A stretch of DNA of 64,000 bases, from positions 124,001 to 188,000 of the forward strand of contig NZ_RXOE01000008.1 in assembly GCF_003965815.1 (NCBI RefSeq), read 5' to 3'. The translations under genes and the position numbers were made by a program. Source of the DNA: Variovorax gossypii. GTDB taxonomy: Bacteria; Pseudomonadota; Gammaproteobacteria; Burkholderiales; Burkholderiaceae_C. This document shows positions 28,591 through 39,970 of the stretch, piece by piece. Positions within the stretch are counted from its first letter, which is position 1; every line of letters starts with the position of its first letter. Below the pieces are notes generated by a model, which was given only the letters and a program-made list of their open reading frames with translations, was not told the DNA's origin and searched no databases.

Positions 28591-29473
28591 GCCGGGCGTC
28601 CAGCGCCACGAGGCGCTCGCGCAGGTTGTCGGACGCACGGGTCATCGGCGAGCGCAGTTCGTCGCGCATTTCGCCGGCGTGGGCCAGCAGGACCTTCACC
28701 GGGCCGGGATTCGGCTCGGCGAAGAGCAGCTCCACCAGCGGCTGCAGCGCCTGCCATTCGGCGCGGGCCTCCGCCAGCCGGTTGGCAGCCAGCAGCTTCA
28801 CCAGCTGCACGAAGCGCCGCGTCTGCACGTTGCCGCTGGCCGCGATGGCGCCCACGCCGCCTTCGGCCATGGTGCCGAAGATCTGGTGGTCCTCGCCCGT
28901 CAGCACCTGCAGCCGGCCGTCGGCAATCACGGCGCGCGTCTTGGCCATGTCGCCGCCGCAGTCCTTGATGCCGCGGATGCGGGGATGCTCGGCCAGCGCC
29001 AGCAGCGTCTCGCGGGCGATGCTGACGCCTGTGCGGTAGGGAATGTCGTAGACCAGCACGGGCACCGAGCTGGCGTCGGCGATGGCATGGAACCATTCGA
29101 GCAGACCGGCCTGCGAGGGGCGAACATAGTGCGGCGCGGCCACCAGGAGGCCCGCCAGAGGCCGTTCGGAGAGCCTGCGGGCCCAGGCCGTGGCCTTGCC
29201 CAGGTGATAGCCGGAAATCCCCATCACGACCGGCAGGCCGCCGGCCGCGCCCAGCACCGTGTCGAGCACGGCCAGCTGCTCGGTCTCGTCGAGCGCGGCG
29301 GCCTCGCCGGTGGAGCCGCAGGGCACGAAGCCCGTCACGCCGTCGTCGGCAAGGCGCCGGACCAGCGAGGCGAGGGCGGTGTGGTCGACCGCGCCGTCGC
29401 GGAACGGAGTGACGAGGGCCACCCAGAAACCGGAAAAGTCGGGGGTGTCGGGGCTTGGTTGTTGTTGAGGCAC
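28577..29473 (-). CDS. Dihydrodipicolinate synthase-family (DapA-like) aldolase/lyase
   Basis: 298-aa class I aldolase of the DHDPS/N-acetylneuraminate lyase superfamily. It has GSTGEAAALDETEQ, the catalytic Tyr142 in VYDIPYRTG and the Schiff-base Lys170 in GIKDCGG. It may be a true DapA or a paralogue acting on another keto acid; sequence alone does not decide. GTG start at 29473. It interrupts the molybdopterin genes on the opposite strand. Confidence 0.85.
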   Translation of the reverse strand: MPQQQPSPDTPDFSGFWVALVTPFRDGAVDHTALASLVRRLADDGVTGFVPCGSTGEAAALDETEQLAVLDTVLGAAGGLPVVMGISGYHLGKATAWARRLSERPLAGLLVAAPHYVRPSQAGLLEWFHAIADASSVPVLVYDIPYRTGVSIARETLLALAEHPRIRGIKDCGGDMAKTRAVIADGRLQVLTGEDHQIFGTMAEGGVGAIAASGNVQTRRFVQLVKLLAANRLAEARAEWQALQPLVELLFAEPNPGPVKVLLAHAGEMRDELRSPMTRASDNLRERLVALDARLNRP

Positions 29474-29557
29474 GCGGGCTTCCTTTCAGGAATCGACCGA
29501 TGGAAAGAACCACCGTCCGATGCGCGCGCAACCCAGGAGGGGCCAAAGCCTTCTGCA

Positions 29558-29586
29558 GGTTCCGTCGCTCATCCGACGACGGAACC
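29558..29586. repeat. Inverted repeat in the gap before moaE
   Basis: GGTTCCGTCG (29558-29567) and CGACGGAACC (29577-29586) form a 10-bp stem with a 9-nt loop in the 264-bp gap between the DapA-like gene and moaE. A T-rich stretch (GGTTTTTTGG) lies about 25 bp beyond. I see no gene in this gap. It might terminate, or be a structured leader of moaE. Confidence 0.5.
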
Positions 29587-29737
29587 TCGGCTCCGGTCAG
29601 ACGAGCTTTGGTTTTTTGGCTTTGTTGCTGCTGCCTTGGCCTGCGCGGCGGCCTTCAGGGTGCGAAGGCACCGGGAAGAGCGTGGGCGTGGCGAGGCAGG
29701 GCATCGGCACAGTCTATCGCGATGCCACAATTCGGAC

Positions 29738-30214
29738 ATGAGCGTTGCGCGTGTTTCGATCCAGACGAACGATTTCGACCTCTCGCGGGAGGTCGCCACG
29801 TTGCGCGACGGCGACAAACGCGTGGGCGCCATTTGCAGCTTCGTCGGCACGGTGCGCGACCGCAACGACGGCAGCAGCGTCTCGTCGATGGAGCTGGAGC
29901 ACTACCCCGGCATGACCGAGAAGGCCATCGAGGCCATGATCGACGAGGCCCATCGCCGCTTCGACATCCTGGGGGCGCGCGTGGTCCATCGCGTCGGGCT
30001 GCTGCAGCCCGAGGACCAGATCATGATGGTGGCGGTGGTCTCGGCCCATCGCGGCCAGAGCTTCGAGGCCTGCGAGTTCCTGATGGACTACCTCAAGACC
30101 CAGGCGCCCTTCTGGAAGAAGGAGCAGACGCCCGAAGGCGCCCGCTGGGTCGATGCGCGCGTAGCCGACGACGCGGCCCTGGCGCGCTGGGGCATCAGCG
30201 CCCCGAACGCCTGA
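29738..30214 (+). CDS. moaE: Molybdopterin synthase large subunit
   Basis: Catalytic subunit (158 aa) that adds sulfur from MoaD to the pterin. It contains GAICSFVGTVRDRNDG, ELEHYPGMTEKAIEAM, VVHRVGLLQPEDQIMMVAVVSAHRGQSFEACEFLMDYLKT and the active-site APFWKKE. It is separated from moaD by the DapA-like gene, so it needs its own promoter. Confidence 0.95.
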   Translation: MSVARVSIQTNDFDLSREVATLRDGDKRVGAICSFVGTVRDRNDGSSVSSMELEHYPGMTEKAIEAMIDEAHRRFDILGARVVHRVGLLQPEDQIMMVAVVSAHRGQSFEACEFLMDYLKTQAPFWKKEQTPEGARWVDARVADDAALARWGISAPNA

Positions 30215-30223
30215 GAACCCTGT

Positions 30224-31216
30224 TCAGAGTGGCTTGAAGCCGCTCGATTGAATGATTTTTTCCCAGGTCTGCGTGTACGTGCGCACGCGCCCCGCGAACT
30301 GGCCCTGCGGCTCGTAGCCCACCGTCAGGCCCATCGTCGTGAGCTTCTGCTTCACGTCGGGCATGGCCAGCACCTTCTGCAGCGCGTCGCCGTACTTGTC
30401 GATGATCGGTTGCGGCGTGCCCACGGGCGCGAAGATGCCGTAGTAGGGCAGGTCCTCCAGATTCGAGAAGCCCAGCTCGGTGAAGGTCGGCACGTTCGGG
30501 ATCACCGCCTGCCGCTTGGAACCGATGGAGGCCACGATGCGCACCTTGCCCGCCTTGTGGTTCTCGATGAAGTCCGGCACCGAGGCGATGCCCGCGGTGA
30601 TCTGGTTGCCCAGCATGTCGGCCGTCATGGGCGCGCTGCCGCGGTAGGGCGCGGGCTGCACGTCGATCTTGTACTTGTCCGAGATCATCTTCACCAGGAA
30701 CTCCGGAATCGATGCCGGCGCCGGAATGCCGATGGTTTCCTTGCCGCCTTTCTGCGTGCGGACCCACTTCACGTACTCGTCGATGCTCTTGGCCGGTGTG
30801 CCGCCCGACACCGCCAGCACGTTGGCGAAGGTAGCGAAGCCGGCCACGGGCACGAAGTCGGTGGCGGGGTTGAAGCCCGGGTTCTTCACCACCTGCGGCA
30901 GGATCGAGATGGTGTGGTCGTGCGACAGGAACAGCGTATGACCATCGGCCGGCGAAGACTTCAGCACCGTCGCCGCGATCTGCCCGCCTGCGCCGGCACG
31001 GTTCTCGACCACCACCGGCACGCCCAGCACGTCCTTGAGTTTTTCGCCCAGCGTGCGTGCAATGGCGTCGGTGCCGGCGCCGGCGGGGAAGCCCACCAGC
31101 AGGCGGATCGGCGTGCCGCTCTGGGCGTGGGCCGGTGCCAGCGCGGCACCCGACAGACCCAGCGCCAGCAGCATTTGCACCCCGAGCGACACGACATTGC
31201 GCCTTGAAAAGGACAT
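30224..31216 (-). CDS. Tripartite tricarboxylate transporter-type binding protein (Bug/TctC family)
   Basis: 330-aa periplasmic binding protein with signal peptide ending APAHAQ. Family features are PIRLLVGFPAGAGTDAIARTLGEKLKDVLGVPVVVENRAGAGGQIAA near the N-terminus and APYRGSAPMTADMLGNQI in the middle. Bug proteins bind small carboxylates or related acids. No TctA/TctB membrane genes are present, so the ligand and partner are unknown. ATG at 31216 follows GGAG on the minus strand. It is divergent from clpB. Confidence 0.9.
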   Translation of the reverse strand: MSFSRRNVVSLGVQMLLALGLSGAALAPAHAQSGTPIRLLVGFPAGAGTDAIARTLGEKLKDVLGVPVVVENRAGAGGQIAATVLKSSPADGHTLFLSHDHTISILPQVVKNPGFNPATDFVPVAGFATFANVLAVSGGTPAKSIDEYVKWVRTQKGGKETIGIPAPASIPEFLVKMISDKYKIDVQPAPYRGSAPMTADMLGNQITAGIASVPDFIENHKAGKVRIVASIGSKRQAVIPNVPTFTELGFSNLEDLPYYGIFAPVGTPQPIIDKYGDALQKVLAMPDVKQKLTTMGLTVGYEPQGQFAGRVRTYTQTWEKIIQSSGFKPL

Positions 31217-31278
31217 GATGGACTCCAAAAACAGCAGAAGTGGAAAGAACAAGAAAAAGCCCCGCAAGCGTTTTCGCA

Positions 31279-31306
31279 CTTGAAGGGACGGCCGACGTCC
31301 CTATTT
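31279..31306 (+). promoter_or_regulatory. Sigma-32-type heat-shock promoter of clpB
   Basis: CTTGAA (31279-31284), a 14-bp spacer and CCCTATTT (31299-31306) match the heat-shock sigma consensus. The spacer holds an inverted repeat GGGACG-N5-CGTCCC (31285-31301; the last bases lie in the -10). Transcription would begin about 13 bp before the clpB start, giving a very short leader. Confidence 0.8.
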
Positions 31307-31325
31307 TGAATGCAGGAATCAAGCC

Positions 31326-33947
<2,622 letters not shown>

Positions 33948-33953
33948 AGTCGG

Positions 33954-34301
33954 ATGATGAACTTCGTAATACGCGTCATTCTTCTGCTCCTGGGGCTGGT
34001 TTTCGCGGCCAGCCTGGCTGTTGCGGTCATGCTGCTGGCGGCCGTCTGGGGCGTTCGCTACGCCTGGGGGCGCCTCACGGGCAAGCCCGTGACGCCCTGG
34101 ATGGCTTCGATGGGCGGGCGCTTCAATCCCCGCTCGGGCTTCGACCGATTTCGCAATGCGGCACAGCCGGCCGAACCGACCGCTGCCGACGTTGCCAACG
34201 CCCGGGCACGCGGCGAATCGGTGGAGCGCCCGGTGCGCATCCGAGGCAGCGCCAGCGACGTGACCGACGTTTCGCCCAAGTCGGTTTCTCCGCGCGGCTG
34301 A
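33954..34301 (+). CDS. Small single-pass membrane protein of unknown function
   Basis: 115 aa. A strongly hydrophobic N-terminal stretch (about 4-34: FVIRVILLLLGLVFAASLAVAVMLLAAVWGV) predicts one membrane helix or an uncleaved signal. A basic, Pro/Arg-rich soluble tail follows. No family is recognised. It starts 7 bp after clpB (ATG 33954 or 33957), so it may be co-transcribed in the heat-shock unit. Confidence 0.65.
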   Translation: MMNFVIRVILLLLGLVFAASLAVAVMLLAAVWGVRYAWGRLTGKPVTPWMASMGGRFNPRSGFDRFRNAAQPAEPTAADVANARARGESVERPVRIRGSASDVTDVSPKSVSPRG

Positions 34302-34374
34302 CCGGCCGGCATCCGGCGCTATTTCGAGCGCGACAGCCGGTCGCGCCGTTCGCCGTCAGAATCGTCCTCCTGGA

Positions 34375-34402
34375 GCCGCGGCTCGCCAGCCGCGGCTTTT
34401 TG
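34375..34402 (+). terminator. Rho-independent terminator after the small membrane protein gene
   Basis: CCGCGGCT (34376-34383) pairs with AGCCGCGG (34388-34395) around a 4-nt loop, followed by CTTTTT. It ends the clpB unit just before the thiolase gene. Confidence 0.88.
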
Positions 34403-34425
34403 CTTTCATCCAGGAGAGACACCCA

Positions 34426-35610
34426 ATGACTTCGCGCGACATCTTCGTGGTCGGCATCGCCCGCACCGCCATCGGCACCTTCGGCGGCTCGCTGAAGGAC
34501 GTGCCCAACACCCAGCTTGCCACCACCGCCGTCAAGGCAGCCATCGAGCGCAGCGGCGTCGCAGCCGATGCCATCGGCCACGTGGTCATGGGCAACGTGA
34601 TCCCCACCGACGTGAAAGACGCCTACCTGAGCCGCGTGGCGGCCATCGACGCGGGCTGCCCCATCGAGACGCCGGCCTTCAACGTCAACCGCCTCTGCGG
34701 CTCGGGCCTGCAGGCCATCGTGTCGGCCGCGCAGGCCATCGCATTGGGCGACTGCGACATCGCCATCGGCGGCGGCTCCGAGTCGATGAGCCGCGGTCCG
34801 TATTTCGACACCTCGGCACGCTACGGCGCTCGCATGGGCGATGCGGTGCTGGTCGACTACATGCTCGGCATCCTCCACGACCCGTGGGAGAAGATCCACA
34901 TGGGCATCACGGCCGAGAACGTGGCCGCGCGCTATGGCATCACGCGCGATCAGATGGACGAACTGGCGGTGAGCAGCCAGCAGCGCGCGGCAGCCGCCAT
35001 CGCGGCGGGCCGCTTCAAGGAGCAGATCGTTCCGGTCGAGGTGAAGACGCGCAAGGGCGTCGTGCTCTTCGACACCGACGAGCACGTGCGTGCCGACACC
35101 ACCGTCGAGACGCTGTCGAAGATGAAGCCCGCGTTCAAGAAGGACGGCCTCGTCACCGCCGGCAACGCCTCGGGCATCAATGACGGCGCGGCCGCAGTGG
35201 TGCTGGCCAGCGGCGAGAGCGTCAAGGCGCGCGGGCTGAAGCCGCTGGCGCGCCTGGTGGGCTATGCGCACGCCGGCGTCGAGCCTGCGTACATGGGCAT
35301 CGGCCCGGTGCCGGCCACGCGCAAGGTGCTGGAGCGCACCGGCCTGAAGGTGAGCGACTTCGACGTGATCGAGTCGAACGAAGCCTTCGCGGCGCAGGCC
35401 TGCGCCGTCATCAAGGAACTGGGCTTCGATCCGGCCAAGGTCAATCCGAACGGCTCGGGCATTTCGCTGGGCCATCCTGTGGGCGCGACCGGCGCGATCA
35501 TCACGACGAAGGCGATCGCCGAGCTGCAGCGCACTGGCGGTCGCTATGCGCTGGTCACGATGTGCATCGGCGGCGGGCAGGGCATCGCGGCCGTCTTCGA
35601 ACGCGTCTGA
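34426..35610 (+). CDS. Acetyl-CoA acetyltransferase (thiolase)
   Basis: 394-aa thiolase that condenses two acetyl-CoA to acetoacetyl-CoA or cleaves 3-ketoacyl-CoA. The acyl-accepting cysteine is in [14 protein letters not shown], the NEAF motif in [10 protein letters not shown], His in GHPVGATGA and the second cysteine in MCIGGGQG. The biosynthetic (PhaA/BktB-like) rather than degradative role is likely but not provable. No other lipid or PHB gene is adjacent; arfB follows 5 bp later. Confidence 0.92.
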   Translation: MTSRDIFVVGIARTAIGTFGGSLKDVPNTQLATTAVKAAIERSGVAADAIGHVVMGNVIPTDVKDAYLSRVAAIDAGCPIETPAFNVNRLCGSGLQAIVSAAQAIALGDCDIAIGGGSESMSRGPYFDTSARYGARMGDAVLVDYMLGILHDPWEKIHMGITAENVAARYGITRDQMDELAVSSQQRAAAAIAAGRFKEQIVPVEVKTRKGVVLFDTDEHVRADTTVETLSKMKPAFKKDGLVTAGNASGINDGAAAVVLASGESVKARGLKPLARLVGYAHAGVEPAYMGIGPVPATRKVLERTGLKVSDFDVIESNEAFAAQACAVIKELGFDPAKVNPNGSGISLGHPVGATGAIITTKAIAELQRTGGRYALVTMCIGGGQGIAAVFERV

Positions 35611-35615
35611 GCCGC

Positions 35616-36023
35616 ATGCTCCGTCCGCTCGTCCTGATCGACCCTGACGAGGTCGACTTCAGCGCCATCCGGGCGCAGGGCGCGGGCGGGCAGAACGTCA
35701 ACAAGGTGTCGAGCGCGGTGCACCTGCGCTACGACATCCATGCCAGCTCATTGCCGGCCGACGTGAAGGAACGGCTGCTCGCGCTGCGCGACAGCCGCAT
35801 CACGCAGGAAGGCGTGTTCGTGCTCAAGGCGCAGCAGCACCGCACGCAGGAGATGAACCGTGCCGACGCGCTCGCGCGCCTGCAGGCGGTGGTCGACAGC
35901 GTGGCCGTCGCTCCTCGCGTGCGGCGCGTGACCAAGCCCACCTACGGCTCGAAGCAGCGCCGGCTCGAAGGCAAGAGCCAGCGCTCGCAGATCAAGAGCC
36001 TGCGCGGGCCGGTTCGGGACTGA
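35616..36023 (+). CDS. arfB: Alternative ribosome-rescue factor / peptidyl-tRNA hydrolase
   Basis: 135-aa YaeJ/ArfB protein with the GGQ catalytic motif at 24-26 (AQGAGGQNVNK) and a lysine/arginine-rich C-terminal tail (KPTYGSKQRRLEGKSQRSQIKSLRG) that enters the mRNA channel of stalled ribosomes. It is the release-factor-like rescue protein rather than RF1/RF2, which are longer. Its 3' end overlaps a frameshifted minus-strand gene by 32 bp. Confidence 0.93.
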   Translation: MLRPLVLIDPDEVDFSAIRAQGAGGQNVNKVSSAVHLRYDIHASSLPADVKERLLALRDSRITQEGVFVLKAQQHRTQEMNRADALARLQAVVDSVAVAPRVRRVTKPTYGSKQRRLEGKSQRSQIKSLRGPVRD

Positions 36024-36528
36024 GCGTTCCGGCACCGCCGCGCAGCCGGCGAATCTGCAGGCCGACGCCGATCAGGTACAGCACGAACAGCACGCCCGTG
36101 ATCGCCTTGAGCTCCGGCGCGTCGGCATTCGGCAGCAGCGGGGCGCCGAGCGGCAGGCGCGTGAGCGTTTCGGTGAAGGCCGGGATCCAGTGGAACAGGA
36201 AGCTCGCCGAGAACGCGATGGCCTCCACGTAGCGCGCCCACTTGCCGAAGAGCACGCCACGCCCGGCGAGCGCGCCCACGGCCAGCGCGAGCAGCGTGAT
36301 GATGCCCAGCGCATGCGGCTTGCCGAAGCCGCCGTGCTGGAAGATGCCGAAGCCCGTGAGGCAGGTCAGCACGGTGGTCCACACGAAGAGCCGGCCCAGC
36401 CCGGGTGCGCATCGTGATTTCCTTGTAGCGGAACAGGGCCAGGAGCCCCGCGACGACGGCGATCAGGCTGATCGCGGTGTGAACGATACCCAGGGACGTG
36501 AGCCCCAGCCATCCTGTCGGTGCCATGC
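35992..36528 (-). pseudogene. Frameshifted multi-pass membrane protein gene
   Basis: The N-terminal part (from ATG 36528, preceded by GGAGG) reads MAPTGWLGLTSLGIVHTAIS...FRYKEITMRTRAG with one or two membrane helices. After about 46 codons that frame turns into low-hydrophobicity Arg/Ala/His-rich text. The next frame carries the natural continuation RLFVWTTVLTCLTGFGIFQHGGFGKPHALG... to the stop at 35992, with three more hydrophobic segments. Removing one base near 36394 (in the GGGCC run) joins the two into a single protein of about 178 aa. It is either a real inactivating +1 frameshift or a sequencing error. Family not recognised. Confidence 0.75.
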
Positions 36529-36654
36529 GGACCTCCTCGTGATCGTGGTGCGGCATTCTGGCGCTTTGTTTCAAATTTGCCGAATCTGGGATGAATTGAG
36601 TGCCAAAGGCCCTGCTTTACGGGTCTGAAACATCTCCCAAGCACAATCGTATTC

Positions 36655-37239
36655 ATGAGAAGAGTTCTCTTTCCGCGTGCGAGGCTTGCTGCAGCGCTCC
36701 TTTTGGTGCCGCTGGCCGTGCTGCTGAGCGCCTGTGGCCCGGGCGTGGCCGGGCCGGTGCAGAGCACCGCCGCGGCGCCCGAGCTCAAGTGGGAAGAGCT
36801 GATCCCCAAGAGCTGGGACCCCACCAGGCGCTACCGCAACATCAGCCTCGAAGCCCTGCGCGACAACGATCCGCGCGCGATCCAGATGCTCGACGAGATG
36901 CGCGCCGTCTGGGACAACGCGCCGGTCAACGTCGCGCTCGACGGCAAGGCGGCCAAGCTCGCCGGTTTCGTCGTCCCGCTGGACAACACGCAGGAGGGCA
37001 TCCGCGAATTCCTGCTGGTGCCGTACTTCGGCGCCTGCATCCATACCCCGCCGCCGCCCGCCAACCAGATCGTGCGCGTGGTCGCGGCCTCGACCGTGAA
37101 GGGCCTGCACGCGATGGACACGGTGTACGTCAGCGGCACGCTGAAGGCGGCGCGCTACTCGTCGGCGGACATGGGCGTGAGCGGCTACGAGATCAAGTCG
37201 GCCGCGGTCGAGCGCTTCGTGCCGAAGCAGCCGCAGTGA
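36655..37239 (+). CDS. DUF3299 lipoprotein
   Basis: 194-aa protein with a lipoprotein signal: basic start, hydrophobic core and LLSACG lipobox (Cys about 27). The mature part has WEELIPKSWDPTRRY, KLAGFVVPLDNTQEGIREFLLVPYFGACIHTPPPPANQIVRV, and VYVSGTLKAARYSSADMGVSGYEI, the hallmarks of DUF3299. Function unknown; the Cys/His cluster GACIHTPPPPANQ suggests metal binding and members are often near metal or copper handling genes. Confidence 0.88.
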   Translation: MRRVLFPRARLAAALLLVPLAVLLSACGPGVAGPVQSTAAAPELKWEELIPKSWDPTRRYRNISLEALRDNDPRAIQMLDEMRAVWDNAPVNVALDGKAAKLAGFVVPLDNTQEGIREFLLVPYFGACIHTPPPPANQIVRVVAASTVKGLHAMDTVYVSGTLKAARYSSADMGVSGYEIKSAAVERFVPKQPQ

Positions 37240-37249
37240 GCGGCCGTGC

Positions 37250-38137
37250 TCAGCCGCCCATGCGGCGAGACAGGAAATCCAGGAACGACGTGATGCGCGC
37301 CGACAGCTGCGTGTTGCGGTAGTACACGGCATTCACCGGCTGGCGCACGTCCGCCGTCTCCTTTGCCAGCACCTGCACCAGCGCGCCGCTTTCGCGGTCG
37401 GCGCCCGTCATGAAGTCCGACAGGCAGACGATGCCCACGCCCGCCAGCGCCAGCTGACGCAGCGTTTCACCGCTCGACGCCACCAGCGTGGGCGCGATGT
37501 TCCATTCGTCGCCGTGCACGCCGCGCAGGGGCCAGCGGTTCAGCGATTCGGGTTGCGTGAAGCCCAGCAGGGTGTGGTCGGCCAGGTCGGCCACCTTGCG
37601 CGGCTTGCCGTGCGCCTCGAGATACGCCGGGCTCGCGAGCACGCGCAGCCGGTGCGTGCCCAGCGGGCGCGCATGCAGCGTCGAGTCGCGCAGCGGGCCG
37701 ATGCGGATCGCGATGTCGGTGCGGCGCTCCAGCAGGTCGATGGGCAGGTCGTCGGTGTCGAGCTCGAGGCTGATCTGCGGATAGAGGCTGCGGAACTCGG
37801 GCACCAGCGGCACGATGGCATGCAGCATGAAGGGCGAGGCCGCGTTCACGCGCAGCCGGCCCGCAGGCTGCTGGCGGCGCGCGGCCATGTGCTCCTCGGC
37901 GTCGTCGATGGCATCGAGGATCGCGCGCGTGCGCTGCAGGAAGGCCGCGCCTTCCTCCGTGAGCTCGAGCCGCCGCGTGGTTCGGCGAAGCAGCGTGGTG
38001 TCGAGCTTCTGCTCGAGCCGGCTCAGCGCGCGGCTGATGCCCGAGACGGTCTGCGACAGCTGCTCCGACGCGGCCGTGATCGAGCCCGTGTCCACCACCG
38101 TGCGGAACGCGACGAGTTCTTCGATGGTGGTCTTCAT
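37250..38137 (-). CDS. LysR-family transcriptional regulator
   Basis: 295-aa LTTR: N-terminal winged HTH (LVAFRTVVDTGSITAASEQLSQTVSGISRALSRLEQKL, about 7-45) and a C-terminal periplasmic-binding-like effector domain. ATG 38137 is used; a 10-residue upstream extension would start inside the SulP stop region. It lies 13 bp downstream of sulP on the same strand, so they probably share a transcript, which is unusual because LTTRs are commonly divergent from their targets. Confidence 0.92.
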   Translation of the reverse strand: MKTTIEELVAFRTVVDTGSITAASEQLSQTVSGISRALSRLEQKLDTTLLRRTTRRLELTEEGAAFLQRTRAILDAIDDAEEHMAARRQQPAGRLRVNAASPFMLHAIVPLVPEFRSLYPQISLELDTDDLPIDLLERRTDIAIRIGPLRDSTLHARPLGTHRLRVLASPAYLEAHGKPRKVADLADHTLLGFTQPESLNRWPLRGVHGDEWNIAPTLVASSGETLRQLALAGVGIVCLSDFMTGADRESGALVQVLAKETADVRQPVNAVYYRNTQLSARITSFLDFLSRRMGG

Positions 38138-38150
38138 GGGGGCTGGCGTG

Positions 38151-39869
38151 TCAGGCGGCGGCTTCATGCTCCGCAGGCACCTCGACGCGCGGCATCAGTG
38201 CAGCGAGCGCCTCGCCGTCGGTGCGATAGCTGAACAGCATCGGCCCCGGCGCCAGCAGCCCGGCGCTTTCCAGCACCTGCATCGCGGGCAGCTTCATCCC
38301 GCTCAGGTGAAGGCGGATGCCCTTGGATTCCATCATCCGGCGGATCGAGCCGAACACTTCGGCGCCGGTGATGTCGATGCGGTTGATGGGCTGCGCGAAC
38401 AGGCACACGTCGGTGAGCCCGGGCTGCTCGGCCACCGCCACCGTGAGTGCGCGTTCCAGCGTGGAGGCGGAGGCGAAGTCGAGTTCGGCGTCCATGCGCA
38501 GCGCATAGAGATTCGGCGCCAGCGGCGGCAGCTTCCACAGGTGGCGGTCGCGCAGGCTGCCGTCGGGGTGCAGGCCCACCTCGATGATGCGCGGGTGCAG
38601 GTGCCGGTACATGTAGTGCGCCAGGGCGGCAAGCAGCCCGCCGAGAACGCCCCAGTAGATGCTCGGCGCGGTCGCGATGGTCAGCACGAAGGTGCCGAAG
38701 GCGATGCCTGCCTCGATGCGCGAGATGCGCCACAGCGCGGTGAAGCTCGCCGGCTTCACCAGCCCGAGGATGGCCGTGACCACCACTGCCGCCAGCACCG
38801 CCTGCGGCACGTGATAGAGCAGCGGCATCAGCCACAGCAACGCACCGGCCACCACGACCACGCTGAAGAGCGTCGCCCAGCCGGTCTGCGCGCCCGCGTA
38901 CAGCGTGATGGCCGAACGCGAGAAGGACGAGCTGGTGGGAAACGCACCCGTGAAGCCCGATGCCAGCTTGGCCAGGCCCTGGCCGATCAGGTCCTGGTTT
39001 TCGTTCCAGAGCGTGCCGGCGCGCGCGTTGTCGACCTTGGCGCTGGACGCCGTCTCGAGAAAGCTCACCAGAGTGATCATCAGCGCCGGCAGCACCAGCG
39101 CGCTGAAGGTGCTCAGCGGCAGCAGGCCGGGCCAGTAGAACGAGGGCAGGCCCGAGGGCAGGGTGCCCACCACCGCGCCGCCGCGCAGCGCGTAGTCGAC
39201 CAGCCAGCTGATGGCCGCCGCGCCGGCCACCAGCGCCATGGTGGTCGGAAAGCGCGGCAGCAGGCGCTTGCCCAGCCACAGCACCGCAATGCTGCCGAGG
39301 CCGAATGCGATGGCCACGAGGTCGGGCAGCGGCCCGCCCTGCAGCACCTGCGGAATGGTCCGCCCGGTGAAGCCCAGCAATGCCGGCAGCTGTGAAATGG
39401 CGATCAGCACCGCCGCGCCCTGCGTGAAGCCGATGAGCACCGGCGAATTCACCAGCCGCAGCAGCCAGCCGAAACGTCCGGCGCCCAGCACGATCTGGAT
39501 CGCGCCCGACATCAGCGTGAGCCACACCGCCATCGCCACCCACTCGGCGCTGCCTGCCACGGCCAGCGGCGCGAGCGAGGCGCCGACCAGCAGGCTGGTG
39601 AGCGCCGTGGGCCCCACCGACAGCCGCTGCGAGGAACTGAACATCACCGCGATCAGCGCCGGGAACAGCGCCGCGTACACGCCCGTGACCAGCGGCATGC
39701 CCGCCAGCGCCGCATAGGCCACGCCCTGCGGAATGACCATCAGCGCCACGGTGATGCCGGCCATCGCCTCGTTGCGCAGCAGCGCTGCGGAAGGACGGGG
39801 CCAGGCCAGGCAGGGAACCCAGCGGGACAGGCGCTGGCGCAGGGAAGGAGAGGGGGCAGCCGGGGTCAT
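38151..39869 (-). CDS. SulP-family anion transporter with STAS domain
   Basis: 572-aa SLC26/SulP permease. The membrane part (about 1-430) has ten or more hydrophobic segments and the family motifs AGITVALMVIPQGVAYAALAGMPLVTGVYAALFPA and VSFLETASSAKVDNAR...NENQDLIGQGLAKLASGFTGAFPTSSSFSRSAI. The C-terminal STAS domain spans about 445-560 (ITGAEVFGSIRRMMESKGIRLHLSGMK). Substrate may be sulfate, bicarbonate or another anion. ATG 39869. Confidence 0.93.
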   Translation of the reverse strand: MTPAAPSPSLRQRLSRWVPCLAWPRPSAALLRNEAMAGITVALMVIPQGVAYAALAGMPLVTGVYAALFPALIAVMFSSSQRLSVGPTALTSLLVGASLAPLAVAGSAEWVAMAVWLTLMSGAIQIVLGAGRFGWLLRLVNSPVLIGFTQGAAVLIAISQLPALLGFTGRTIPQVLQGGPLPDLVAIAFGLGSIAVLWLGKRLLPRFPTTMALVAGAAAISWLVDYALRGGAVVGTLPSGLPSFYWPGLLPLSTFSALVLPALMITLVSFLETASSAKVDNARAGTLWNENQDLIGQGLAKLASGFTGAFPTSSSFSRSAITLYAGAQTGWATLFSVVVVAGALLWLMPLLYHVPQAVLAAVVVTAILGLVKPASFTALWRISRIEAGIAFGTFVLTIATAPSIYWGVLGGLLAALAHYMYRHLHPRIIEVGLHPDGSLRDRHLWKLPPLAPNLYALRMDAELDFASASTLERALTVAVAEQPGLTDVCLFAQPINRIDITGAEVFGSIRRMMESKGIRLHLSGMKLPAMQVLESAGLLAPGPMLFSYRTDGEALAALMPRVEVPAEHEAAA

Positions 39870-39950
39870 GGATGTTTGCGGGCGCACGGGAGAGAACTGC
39901 AGGCACATGCGCGGTGCGCCGCGCGGGAGCGATGCGGAATGCGGGGCGAG

Positions 39951-39970
39951 GTCAGATCAGGTCAGATCAG
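39951..39970. repeat. Tandem duplication of a 10-mer at the end of the DUF2501 gene
   Basis: GTCAGATCAG occurs twice in tandem; the DUF2501 stop codon lies in the second copy. Probably a slippage product. Confidence 0.6.

Noticed and set aside
39951-39970. Tandem GTCAGATCAG as an operator or attachment site
   Set aside because: Only two copies, at the 3' end of a gene and over its stop codon; slippage is a simpler explanation.
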